Assembly (NCBI GenBank): GCA_947303825.1
Contig: CAMYZK010000050.1
Span: 1-10,846 of the forward strand
Length of the DNA stretch: 10,846 nucleotides
From: an uncultured Prevotella sp.
GTDB taxonomy: Bacteria > Bacteroidota > Bacteroidia > Bacteroidales > Bacteroidaceae
Direction: 5' to 3'
The notes under the pieces were generated by a model, which was given only the letters and a program-made list of their open reading frames with translations, did no database searches and was not told the origin of the DNA. Position numbers and translations under genes: made by a program. Shown piece by piece: positions 5,039-10,846 of the stretch (position 1 is the first letter of the stretch; every line of letters begins with the position of its first letter).

Positions 5039-7180
5039 TTAGTCGTTGTTGCTCAGGTCAAGGTCAACAAACCTTCCTACAACATTGCTCTGCCAGTCAA
5101 CCTCTGGGTTCTTCACCCACGTTGCAAATCCAGGATATGCACGTGTGATGTCAACGTACTCGTCAACCCACTTGGTGGTAGGCTTCACGTTGATCTTTGC
5201 AGCAGCCTTTCCACGCTCGGCAGTCAGCTCACACCATACGCCGTCCTTCTTCACGAAGACGAAGATGTCGGCAGCCTCGGTGTAAGTCTTGTCGTTGAGT
5301 TCGAATGGATCGGGCTCGGGCAGAGAGTTCACACCCGTGTTGATGAGGAACTGCTTGTTCGTGTCGTAGTTGGCCACAACATCGCTGACACCCGTCAGGC
5401 CAAATGCCTCGTGTACCTCAACACCTGTACCTTCGATGTAAAGACCGTCACTATTCTTCTGACCACCCACAACGAGAGGCAGACGTCCACCGGCAGCACG
5501 CAGCTGGATGGTAGCTACACCGTCAACAATCTTCCAGTCGAAGACAACGTCGTTGAAGTCGAAGTCAGACTTCTCAGAAGCGTTCAGGTCTTCTGCCATG
5601 ATGCGGCCCTGGTAAGGATCATCGTCGGGGATATCGATGAAGAAACCAGGAGTACATCCGCCCTCGGCCTTTCCAAATTCTGGGTCAGCGGGGATTATTT
5701 CGGTTGTGCCAGCGTAAACCTTTGTCACGCCATTGTTTCCACGGCAGTTTGCCACGATGCTGAAGAACTTATAGTCGGCAATAGATAATGAATGGTTGTA
5801 AGCGTCGCTAGCATCGGTCTGGTGATAGCCGTTTCCGTCGGGAACGTTGTCCCATGTACCGGCCTTCACATAGATATTGTTCTCGAAGTAGCCACCAGTA
5901 GCAGGTGCATCCTGCTGCCAGTTCAGGTAGACAATCTTATCGACAATGTCCAGACCTGCATAGCCGCTGGTAGGACCTGTCCAGCTTGTACCGTTGTTGT
6001 AGAGTGTATTACACTGAACAAGGGCACCTGCTGCCAGACCTACGTATGTAGGATCACCAGTACCATCCTCGCTGCTGCTGAACATCAGCTCACCGTCAAC
6101 GATAAGAGCCGAGCCACCAACACCCTCATAGTTACGTATGCGAGCATTGTTCTCTACATAGAACTGGCAAGCGTTGAAGATGCGTGCGTTGGCAGTGCTG
6201 CCTGTACCAGCGAAATGGTCGACAACAGCAAGAGCATGATTGTAGAAGTTGCTTTCCTGAGCACCACCCTGATACTCGTCAACACGGAACTCACCGTAGT
6301 TGTAGAACTTACCAAAGTTGTTGTTGAACGTTCCCACAGCAATGGTACCGCCGTTGTAGTTCTCAAGACCCTCGGCATTGCCATTGTTCACCTCAACCTT
6401 ACCGGCACCTGTCAGTGTACCGCCAGGAAGCACAACGAGACGAGCCTGATTAACCATGTTCAGCGTTTTGCCTTCGGCAACATTAACCGTACCGCCGTCA
6501 GCGATAACAATAAGGCCCTTTGAGCCAATACGCTGATCCTCTGTGATGTTCCAAGTACCAGTTACGACAATGGTACGCTCGGCATTTGTTGCAACACCAT
6601 CGGCAAGACCTTCTGAACCGGCTACATTGATGCCACCGTTCCAAGTGCCTGTAATCTTGAAGTTACGGACATAGTCCTCGTCAGCATTAAAGGTTACCCA
6701 TGTAGGATGATTTGTCAATGCCCAAGCAAGTCTCTGCTCCCATGTGTCTGTGTTGCCATCATCACCAAAAAAATAATTATGGTCAGCCACCTGTTGAGGG
6801 TCATTATAATCAATGTAGTTAGGACCACCTTCACCCCAGTTTGTTGCATAGCCGCTGTTGTCATAGTTGTCCCCAACATTAGTGCTGTTGGGTTCCTTGG
6901 CAGTCTCATTGTAGTTAGCTACCCAAGTGCCATCGTATGGCTGAGTAATATCAGGGCAAGCAGGCGACACCTGGCTACGAGTAGCACGTGTTGCATCTCC
7001 AAATCCCCATGTCTGGTTGGCAGCTGGCTGTCCAAACACCTTGTAGAACACCTCGGCATAAGTCTGCAAGAACTTCTGCGAGTCTGACATCGGATCGTAC
7101 AAATCCGTGTCTTTGGTACAGCTGGTGAACACACCACCCAGCGAGAGGGCTGCTGCACCGATAATCAAATACTTTTTCAT
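5039..7180 (-). CDS. LruC-domain (DUF4842-type) surface lipoprotein with beta-helix-like middle region
   Basis: 713 residues. The N-terminus MKKYLIIGAAALSLGGVFTSC is a lipoprotein signal with Cys21 as the likely lipidation site (FTSC is a loose lipobox, common in Bacteroidetes), so envelope or surface anchoring is expected. The segment YAEVFYKVFGQPAANQTWGFG (about 41-61) recurs in such proteins. Residues about 160-470 are rich in Gly, Asn and short beta strands (GTWNITEDQRI, GGTVNVAEGKTLNM, LPGGTLTGAGKVEVNNG), suggesting a right-handed beta-helix or solenoid. The C-terminal part, about 525-705, contains EDLNASEKSDFDFNDVVFD, the acidic signature of LruC domains, and likely binds Ca. Function is unknown; an adhesin or surface structural role is a guess. 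It stands alone, with its own promoter candidates and two terminator hairpins behind it. Confidence 0.85.
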   Translation of the reverse strand: MKKYLIIGAAALSLGGVFTSCTKDTDLYDPMSDSQKFLQTYAEVFYKVFGQPAANQTWGFGDATRATRSQVSPACPDITQPYDGTWVANYNETAKEPNSTNVGDNYDNSGYATNWGEGGPNYIDYNDPQQVADHNYFFGDDGNTDTWEQRLAWALTNHPTWVTFNADEDYVRNFKITGTWNGGINVAGSEGLADGVATNAERTIVVTGTWNITEDQRIGSKGLIVIADGGTVNVAEGKTLNMVNQARLVVLPGGTLTGAGKVEVNNGNAEGLENYNGGTIAVGTFNNNFGKFYNYGEFRVDEYQGGAQESNFYNHALAVVDHFAGTGSTANARIFNACQFYVENNARIRNYEGVGGSALIVDGELMFSSSEDGTGDPTYVGLAAGALVQCNTLYNNGTSWTGPTSGYAGLDIVDKIVYLNWQQDAPATGGYFENNIYVKAGTWDNVPDGNGYHQTDASDAYNHSLSIADYKFFSIVANCRGNNGVTKVYAGTTEIIPADPEFGKAEGGCTPGFFIDIPDDDPYQGRIMAEDLNASEKSDFDFNDVVFDWKIVDGVATIQLRAAGGRLPLVVGGQKNSDGLYIEGTGVEVHEAFGLTGVSDVVANYDTNKQFLINTGVNSLPEPDPFELNDKTYTEAADIFVFVKKDGVWCELTAERGKAAAKINVKPTTKWVDEYVDITRAYPGFATWVKNPEVDWQSNVVGRFVDLDLSNND

Positions 7181-7238
7181 AATTTGTTTGACAATTAAAA
7201 AATTAAAAATTAAAATATCCTCTAAATCAAATTAAATG

Positions 7239-7270
7239 CAAAAATAACAATATTTTGGGAAATACACAAC
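7239..7270 (-). promoter_or_regulatory. Proximal promoter candidate for the LruC lipoprotein
   Basis: Minus-strand -7 TATTTTTG (7246-7239) with an upstream GTTG (7270-7267) at 20-base spacing. It would give a leader of about 50 A/T-rich bases before the ATG at 7180. Confidence 0.45.
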
Positions 7271-7399
7271 ATTCCCCCTGTTAAATTTTGCTAAAACCGA
7301 TTATGCTCACATCGCATGTTATTCCCCTTATGAAGCTAAAGCAATCTACTTTTATCTGCTTTTTTAAGGTATTACATACCTTTTTACCAAATTCGGTTG

Positions 7400-7431
7400 C
7401 AAAGGTACAAATATTTTTTTTTATTCGCAAG
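7400..7431 (-). promoter_or_regulatory. Distal promoter candidate for the LruC lipoprotein
   Basis: Minus-strand TACCTTTG (7407-7400) within TTTGTACCTTTGCAA, a very typical Bacteroidetes -7 context, with CTTG (7431-7428) 20 bases upstream. If used, it gives a leader of roughly 210 bases. No strong structure stands out in that leader. Confidence 0.5.
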
Positions 7432-7471
7432 CATTTTTTTTATTTTTTTTTGCGCAAACGGTTGCAGAAGG

Positions 7472-7520
7472 AGTTAAGAGTTAAGTTGTTTAAGTGAAGA
7501 ATGAAGAGTGAAGAGTGAAG
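7472..7520. repeat. 7-bp microsatellite (AGTTAAG then AGTGAAG)
   Basis: Tandem 7-base words of the form AGTTAAG, then AGTGAAG, AATGAAG, AGTGAAG, AGTGAAG. The tract is non-coding and sits between the poly-T tract near 7411-7451 and the palindrome cluster. Such tracts could vary in copy number. Confidence 0.75.
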
Positions 7521-7524
7521 CACT

Positions 7525-7607
7525 CGACCTTTGGTCGCTCTTGCTACCGAAGGGACGCAAGAATTTCTTTTAGTCGCTACGCTTTGTAAAAGCGGCAGAG
7601 CCGAGCG
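7525..7607. repeat. Cluster of small palindromes
   Basis: CGACCTTTGGTCG (7525-7537), CGCTTT-GTA-AAAGCG (7580-7594) and AAGCGGCAGAGCCGAGCG (7590-7607) are short stems with 3-base loops in tandem. The last recurs inverted at 9394-9411 with one mismatch. No gene is visible here. Confidence 0.6.
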
Positions 7608-7674
7608 GCTACACCGCGCTCCTGTCAATGGTCAACGGTAAGCAGTAGTGGGTGAAGCATTGCCGCTCAAGCTA

Positions 7675-8160
7675 AAAAAAAAATTATCCGCTCATCCTAC
7701 ACCCAGCACTGATTATCAGCAGGTTAGCACGAAATTATCCGCTAGTTATCCGCTCATTATCCGCTCGTCATCCGCATATCACAGGCTTTCCTCTGTAGTA
7801 GGGCCGTTCTGCGAAAAAAACGTGGAAGGATTGTTGTCCGAGCTGGACGGATTTTCGTCCGATGCCCCTTTGTTTTTTCGGACGCTCTTCTATTTAGTCG
7901 TGATACATAATGTCGCCCCTTTGGGGCTGATGAAACCATCCGTTTTTGCAGGGGTTTCACCCCTGCCTATGGTCTAACCAGCCCTTCGGACTTTAACCGC
8001 ACAGTACGAAAAACTTACCGTGAATTTAAAAACAACTTTGGGTGGCAAGCGGATACGCTTACGTTGGGTGTAGGATAATAAGCGGATGATGTGCGGATAA
8101 TTCCGTCCTAACCTATTGAAAATCAGTAGTGGGTGTAGGATAAGCGGATAATTTATTTTT
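7675..8160. mobile_element. 486-bp structure with about 89-bp imperfect terminal inverted repeats (MITE-like or decayed element)
   Basis: The arm at 7675-7763 aligns to the reverse complement of 8072-8160. The outer 60 bases match at about 51 positions by eye, including AATTATCCGCT, ATCCTACACCC, ACTGATT and AGGTTAG. The word ATCCGC repeats in the left arm and GCGGAT in the right. The 308-base interior holds palindromes: GGACG/CGTCC (7845-7860), CGTCCGA/TCGGACG (7856-7884), GCCCCTTTGGGGC (7915-7927) and GCAGGGG/CCCCTGC (7948-7966). No transposase frame is present and I see no target-site duplication. A MITE, or a dispersed palindromic repeat family in Bacteroidetes, are the main alternatives. 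The repeat geometry is seen; mobility is inferred. Confidence 0.6.
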
Positions 8161-8172
8161 ACATGTTAGGTG

Positions 8173-8226
8173 CTTTCGTAGCATAGCGTACGAAAGAAGG
8201 CCGGCGTCACCTCGACTACCGGCCTT
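8173..8226. terminator. Tandem hairpins, probable bidirectional terminator
   Basis: CTTTCGTA (8173-8180) pairs with TACGAAAG (8189-8196). It abuts AAGGCCGG (8197-8204), which pairs with CCGGCCTT (8219-8226). On the minus strand the GC-rich stem is followed by CTTTCG, and on the plus strand by TTGG. It lies about 90 bases beyond the anti-sigma-like gene and probably ends that operon. A further small hairpin, CAAAGCT/AGCTTTG (8241-8258), lies between. Confidence 0.6.
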
Positions 8227-8317
8227 TTGGAAAAGTGTGCCAAAGCTTCCCAGCTTTGTTGAAGTTTGTGTTTTAATCCTAAATGAAATGTTATAGAGAA
8301 AGCATAGAAATATTTAT

Positions 8318-8815
8318 TCAGTCTATCTTACCGTTCAAGACGGAGTCTTCCTGCACGGTCATCTGGTCTATGGCCAGTGACATGGAGTCTGTTCCCTGTT
8401 CTGCCATCACCGCACCGCTCTTCTGTATGGATGCAGCTTCGGCAGAATACTCGGCAGGACTGTCCCACACTCCGTCGTCGCTGTCTACCGCCTGTTTGAT
8501 GGCGTTGCCCAGTGTCAGTATGACAGCCACCACTGCTGCGGCCCTGAGGAAAGGCTTCAGCCTCTCGCCCATCTTTATCGTCTTGGCCTTCACCTGCACC
8601 GTCCCCTCGGTGAGGGCAAGGATGCGCTCATCGAAGTCTGCATCGAGCTTAGGTTTCTCAGCCATGACATCAAACAATGGAGCATACTGCTGAAGTGCTG
8701 CTGGCATGTCGCCGGGCTTCTGAAGGAAGAAGGCCCTCAGAATCTGCTCCTCTTCCAGCGTTGTCTCCGCCTGGAAGTATCGCTCCAGTAGTTGTTCTAT
8801 GTATTTATAGTCCAT
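8318..8815 (-). CDS. Probable anti-sigma factor, single-pass membrane protein
   Basis: 165 residues. The N-terminal cytoplasmic part, about 1-85, is acidic and helical (YIEQLLERYFQAETTLEEEQ, then LRAFFLQKPGDMP), like the zinc-less anti-sigma domains found beside Bacteroidetes ECF sigma genes. One hydrophobic segment, about 88-104 (PFLRAAAVVAVILTLGN), would cross the inner membrane, leaving about 60 periplasmic residues rich in Ser, Asp and Ala. Its start overlaps the sigma-factor stop by 11 bases, so translation is probably coupled. No HxxxCxxC zinc motif is seen. The role is inferred from position and topology; the protein is otherwise unrecognised, and the stress it senses cannot be told from sequence. 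Confidence 0.65.
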   Translation of the reverse strand: MDYKYIEQLLERYFQAETTLEEEQILRAFFLQKPGDMPAALQQYAPLFDVMAEKPKLDADFDERILALTEGTVQVKAKTIKMGERLKPFLRAAAVVAVILTLGNAIKQAVDSDDGVWDSPAEYSAEAASIQKSGAVMAEQGTDSMSLAIDQMTVQEDSVLNGKID

Positions 8816-9326
8816 GTTGCTCTAATTGTTGGAACTTCTGTTTTAATGTCTGTCTGGCCCGGAAGATGTTTACCTTGACCTGCTGCTCTGTTATTCCTAA
8901 GATGGCGGCGATGTCGCGGTATGCTTTTCCCTCCATGTCTCTCAGCTGCATGCACGTGCGCAGTTTCTCTGGCAGCTGTGCTATGAGCCTTCTCACCATT
9001 TCCACCCTGTCGCGCTGTACAGCCTGTTCCTCTGGGTTGGCGCTATACGAGTGGTCGGTCTGTTCTATACCTGCCGTGTCGCTAAGTGAGGCATTGTACC
9101 TCCCTGCCCTTTTTGTCTTGTCAAGAGCCACGTTCCGGCAGATAGTGAGGCAGAAAGCTTCTATCGACTGCAGCTCGTGCCATTGTTCACGTCGGCTCCA
9201 CACCTTAAGCATGGTCTCCTGTACTGCATCCTCTGCATCAGCCCTATCCTGAGTGATGCGCAGTGCCAGGCGGAAGAGTTCATCCTTCAGCGGAAGCACA
9301 TCGTCTCGGAAACTGACTTCTTTCAT
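8805..9326 (-). CDS. ECF-family RNA polymerase sigma factor
   Basis: 173 residues, a normal ECF length. Sigma region 2 spans about residues 10-76 and contains LFRLALRITQDRADAEDAVQ, ETMLKVW and the core-binding helix; AFCLTICRNVALDKTKR is region 2.4/2.5-like. A short acidic linker (80-105) leads to region 4, about 108-162: LPEKLRTCMQLRDMEGKAYR, then the helix-turn-helix ILGITEQQVKVNIFRARQTL. The start MKEVSFRDDVLPLKDELF is the usual beginning for Bacteroidetes members. It directs RNA polymerase to a small regulon and is presumably held inactive by the membrane protein encoded just downstream. A GTAAC-N16-CGTC promoter candidate sits immediately upstream, suggesting it activates its own operon. 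Confidence 0.95.
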   Translation of the reverse strand: MKEVSFRDDVLPLKDELFRLALRITQDRADAEDAVQETMLKVWSRREQWHELQSIEAFCLTICRNVALDKTKRAGRYNASLSDTAGIEQTDHSYSANPEEQAVQRDRVEMVRRLIAQLPEKLRTCMQLRDMEGKAYRDIAAILGITEQQVKVNIFRARQTLKQKFQQLEQHGL

Positions 9327-9341
9327 CCTCTCTGATTATAT

Positions 9342-9366
9342 GACGATTGTAAAACACAAAAGTTAC
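9342..9366 (-). promoter_or_regulatory. Candidate ECF-type autoregulatory promoter
   Basis: On the minus strand GTAAC (9366-9362) is followed after exactly 16 bases by CGTC (9345-9342). This is the general -35/-10 form used by many ECF sigma factors. Transcription would begin near 9335, leaving a leader of about 10 bases. The same stretch contains TAACTTTTG, which resembles but does not fit TAnnTTTG. Confidence 0.5.
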
Positions 9367-9393
9367 ACTTGACGTGATTTTTTTTACTCCTTT

Positions 9394-9411
9394 CGCTCGG
9401 CTTTGCCGCTT
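9394..9411. repeat. Inverted copy of the 7590-7607 palindromic word
   Basis: CGCTCGGCTTTGCCGCTT is the reverse complement of 7590-7607 with one difference. It sits between the ECF operon promoter and the M23 terminator and encodes nothing visible. It appears to belong to a dispersed palindromic repeat. Confidence 0.6.
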
Positions 9412-9439
9412 GGCTCGTCCAAGAACTCCTTTAACTTCT

Positions 9440-9487
9440 TCTATTAAGAAAAACAGGAGCCGATGCATTTGTGCACAGGCTCCTGTT
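9440..9487 (-). terminator. Intrinsic terminator of the M23/LysM gene
   Basis: AACAGGAGCC (9452-9461) pairs with GGCTCCTGTT (9478-9487), a perfect 10-bp stem with a smaller TGCA/TGCA pair in the loop. On the minus strand it is followed by TTTCTTAATAG after the stem's own TT. It starts 30 bases beyond the stop codon at 9517. Confidence 0.85.
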
Positions 9488-9516
9488 ATATATTAATAAT
9501 GTACGTGTGGTGTGGA

Positions 9517-10596
9517 TTATTTGCCGTACTTGATAATCTGTCCGGGTTTGAGAACCGACTTCTCGCTGATGCGGTTGAGCTTGCAGATAGCACTGACGCT
9601 GGTGCCGTGCTTGCGTGCGATGGCCGACAGTGTCTCTCCGCGCTGCACCTTGTGGTTAGAAGTGGAAATCTGCTTCTTGTTGCCTTTGACGTTCTTGTTG
9701 GCCTTACTGTTCTTGGCATTGAAAGCCTTAACCTTGCTTTCCTTGACAGCCGAGCGTGTAGTGGCCATAGCTAAGGTCTGCTCCTTGGCGGGCATGACAA
9801 CAGCGGTCTTGTTAGTGGTCTTGGTCTGCATGCGAGCCAACTTGGCATAGTCGGTATTGTCTTCACCGCCCTTGCCGCCAACACCGCGCAGGCGTGTTGC
9901 CACGAGCGACTCCTGGTTATAGGTAGCCTTGCGGAAGGTATAGAAGTCGCCCACTACATCCTGGTTATAGAAGTCGAACATCAGTGCAGGGTTAAGGGCT
10001 GTGCCGCAGAGACGTGTCTCAAAATGGAGGTGTGAACCGGTGCTGCGTCCGGTGCTGCCACCGAGTCCGATGGGCTGTCCGGCCCGTACAGTCTGGTTCT
10101 CAGCAACAAGCTGCTTCGACATGTGTCCGTAGATGGTCTCGAGACCGTTGTTATGACGAATGACGACATAGTTGCCATAGCCCTTTGGCTCGTAACGCAC
10201 GATGCGTACCTTTCCGGGGAAGGCAGCCTTAATGGTATCGCCGGTATTCACCTTGATGTCAAGACCCTTATGCTGGCGTCCCCAGCGTGCTCCGAAGTTA
10301 GAGGTGATGAGCCGGCTAGGTGTAGGCATGGCAAAATCGCGCAAATCAATGCGGAAGGTGTCGGGCAGAGCCGTCTGGCGGTGTGCAGAGACATTGTTCC
10401 AATCATTGTATAGCTTTGCAGCGGGTGAGCCAGCGACCATCTCGCTCTCAAGCAGCTGCTGCAGCTGTATGGAGTCGACGGCGCGCATTTTGCGGTCTAT
10501 AGGAGCCTGATTGGCCAGAATGTCTTGTGCGGCAACGGGCATCACTGCCGTCAGTGCCAGTGCGGTAAGTGCAAGTTTCTTGATTTTCTTCAGCAT
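9517..10596 (-). CDS. Secreted M23 family metallopeptidase with C-terminal LysM domain
   Basis: 359 residues. A signal peptide (MLKKIKKLALTALALTAVMP, cleaved after VAAQ) sends it to the periplasm. The LytM/M23 peptidase domain at about 90-210 has its zinc and catalytic residues: HKGLD (H109, D113), YGH (H158) and HLH (H189, H191, within GSHLHFE). It should therefore be an active peptidoglycan endopeptidase rather than a degenerate LytM activator. A basic Lys/Asn/Thr-rich linker (242-312) leads to one LysM domain, about 314-357 (HKVQRGETLSAIARKHGTSV, ending GQIIKYGK), which binds glycan chains. The likely role is wall remodelling during growth or division. The gene stands alone with its own promoter candidate and terminator. 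Confidence 0.93.
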   Translation of the reverse strand: MLKKIKKLALTALALTAVMPVAAQDILANQAPIDRKMRAVDSIQLQQLLESEMVAGSPAAKLYNDWNNVSAHRQTALPDTFRIDLRDFAMPTPSRLITSNFGARWGRQHKGLDIKVNTGDTIKAAFPGKVRIVRYEPKGYGNYVVIRHNNGLETIYGHMSKQLVAENQTVRAGQPIGLGGSTGRSTGSHLHFETRLCGTALNPALMFDFYNQDVVGDFYTFRKATYNQESLVATRLRGVGGKGGEDNTDYAKLARMQTKTTNKTAVVMPAKEQTLAMATTRSAVKESKVKAFNAKNSKANKNVKGNKKQISTSNHKVQRGETLSAIARKHGTSVSAICKLNRISEKSVLKPGQIIKYGK

Positions 10597-10662
10597 TGTT
10601 TGTATTATGTTATTATGTTATTATTTGCGCCACAATGGGCCGGTAAAGAAAAATTTCCGTTG

Positions 10663-10670
10663 CAAAGGTA
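10663..10670 (-). promoter_or_regulatory. -7 box for the M23/LysM gene
   Basis: Minus-strand TACCTTTG within CGTACCTTTGCAACGG is a typical Bacteroidetes -7 element. No TTTG is seen 19-20 bases upstream. The leader would be about 60 bases, ending in ATAATAACATAATAACAT repeats before the ATG at 10596. Confidence 0.55.
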
Positions 10671-10686
10671 CGAAAATAATTTTGAA

Positions 10687-10738
10687 GAGCGTATAAAAAT
10701 GAATGTTTTTTGCGTACTTTTAACACTCATTGACGCTC
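10687..10738 (-). terminator. Interrupted inverted repeat, possible terminator of the upstream gene
   Basis: GAGCGT (10687-10692) pairs with ACGCTC (10733-10738), and AATGAATGTT (10698-10707) with AACACTCATT (10722-10731) with one G-T pair. It lies 28 bases past the stop of the partial gene and just upstream of the M23 promoter. The trailing sequence is only weakly T-rich, so an operator is an alternative. Confidence 0.4.
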
Positions 10739-10740
10739 TC

Positions 10741-10783
10741 CTTTAACTCCTAAAAGTATGAGTCTTTAACTCCTAGAAAGTAT
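10741..10783. repeat. 23-bp tandem duplication over the end of the partial gene
   Basis: CTTTAACTCCTA followed by AAAGTAT appears at 10741-10759, and CTTTAACTCCTA followed by GAAAGTAT at 10764-10783. The second copy contains the TAA stop and last codons of the partial minus-strand gene. Confidence 0.7.
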
Positions 10784-10846
10784 TACCTTATTGATTCGTT
10801 CCAGAATCATCTCTGTGGTGATGGCGTTAAGACAGGGGTAGTCGCC
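10766..10846 (-). CDS. C-terminal fragment of an unrecognised protein
   Basis: An open minus-strand frame enters from the window edge and ends at TAA (10768-10766). Its 26 residues run GDYPCLNAITTEM, then ILERINKVILSRS. The frame is open over the whole available stretch, its composition looks like a soluble protein's C-terminal helix, and a hairpin follows. I cannot name the family from so little. The last few residues (LSRS) come from the 23-bp duplicated segment, so the extreme C-terminus may be a recent change. Confidence 0.55.
   Translation of the reverse strand, partial: GDYPCLNAITTEMILERINKVILSRS

Noticed and set aside
5792..6523. 243-residue + strand frame opposite the LruC gene
   Set aside because: Shadow of a repetitive Thr/Val/Asn-coding region; the minus-strand frame has the signal peptide and domain signatures.
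7390..7460. Poly-T tracts as a strong terminator
   Set aside because: There is no stable hairpin immediately before them in either direction; more likely A/T-rich promoter DNA.
7648..7977. 109-residue + strand frame in the large gene-free region
   Set aside because: It runs through inverted-repeat arms and palindromes, with Ser/Leu-rich low-complexity translation and no family resemblance.

Overview
This 10.8 kb window looks like chromosomal DNA of a Bacteroidales bacterium, most likely Prevotella or a close relative. Family content supports this: an S46 dipeptidyl-peptidase, a LruC-domain lipoprotein and a four-helix-bundle (S23/IVP-type) protein with a suffix domain. Several -7 boxes also fit the Bacteroidetes form TAnnTTTG. 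Every gene I can support lies on the minus strand, so transcription runs from high to low coordinates. I see no tRNA, rRNA, CRISPR array or intact transposase.

Layout, upstream to downstream on the minus strand: (a) 10846-10766, the last 26 codons of an unrecognised gene. (b) 10596-9517, a secreted M23 peptidase with a C-terminal LysM domain, ended by a clear intrinsic terminator. (c) 9326-8318, an ECF sigma factor overlapping by 11 bases a single-pass membrane protein that looks like its anti-sigma partner. A candidate ECF-type promoter (GTAAC-N16-CGTC) lies just upstream and suggests autoregulation. (d) 8317-7181, about 1.1 kb without a gene. It holds terminator hairpins, a 486-bp structure with about 90-bp imperfect inverted repeats (7675-8160), a chain of small palindromes, a 7-bp microsatellite and candidate promoters. 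(e) 7180-5039, a 713-residue LruC-domain lipoprotein, followed by two tandem terminator-type hairpins. (f) 4832-1, an apparent four-gene operon: SpmA-SpmB-like membrane protein, four-helix-bundle protein, polysaccharide flippase (ATGA overlap) and S46 peptidase (12-base gap), which runs off the window.

The most unusual structure sits inside operon (f). The four-helix-bundle gene (3312-2524) is bracketed by two arrays of the 5-base word GTAGG and its complement CCTAC, mostly spaced every 9 bp. Array A (2540-2735) is an in-register mirror of 11 GTAGG-type units against 11 CCTAC units, and it also encodes the protein's tail, about 11 [D/F][G/S]R triplets then 10 xPT triplets. Array B (3366-3522) has 5 GTAGG and 12 CCTAC units. 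It forms the leader of the same gene and supplies the TAG stop codon of the gene upstream. In the transcript each array can fold on itself, and the outer arms could also pair across the whole reading frame. That layout recalls the stem-bounded intervening sequences of 23S rRNA that encode the S23 relatives of this protein, but here it is in a messenger RNA. I suggest it is a compact, possibly mobile or self-processing element. The layout is seen directly; the function is inference.
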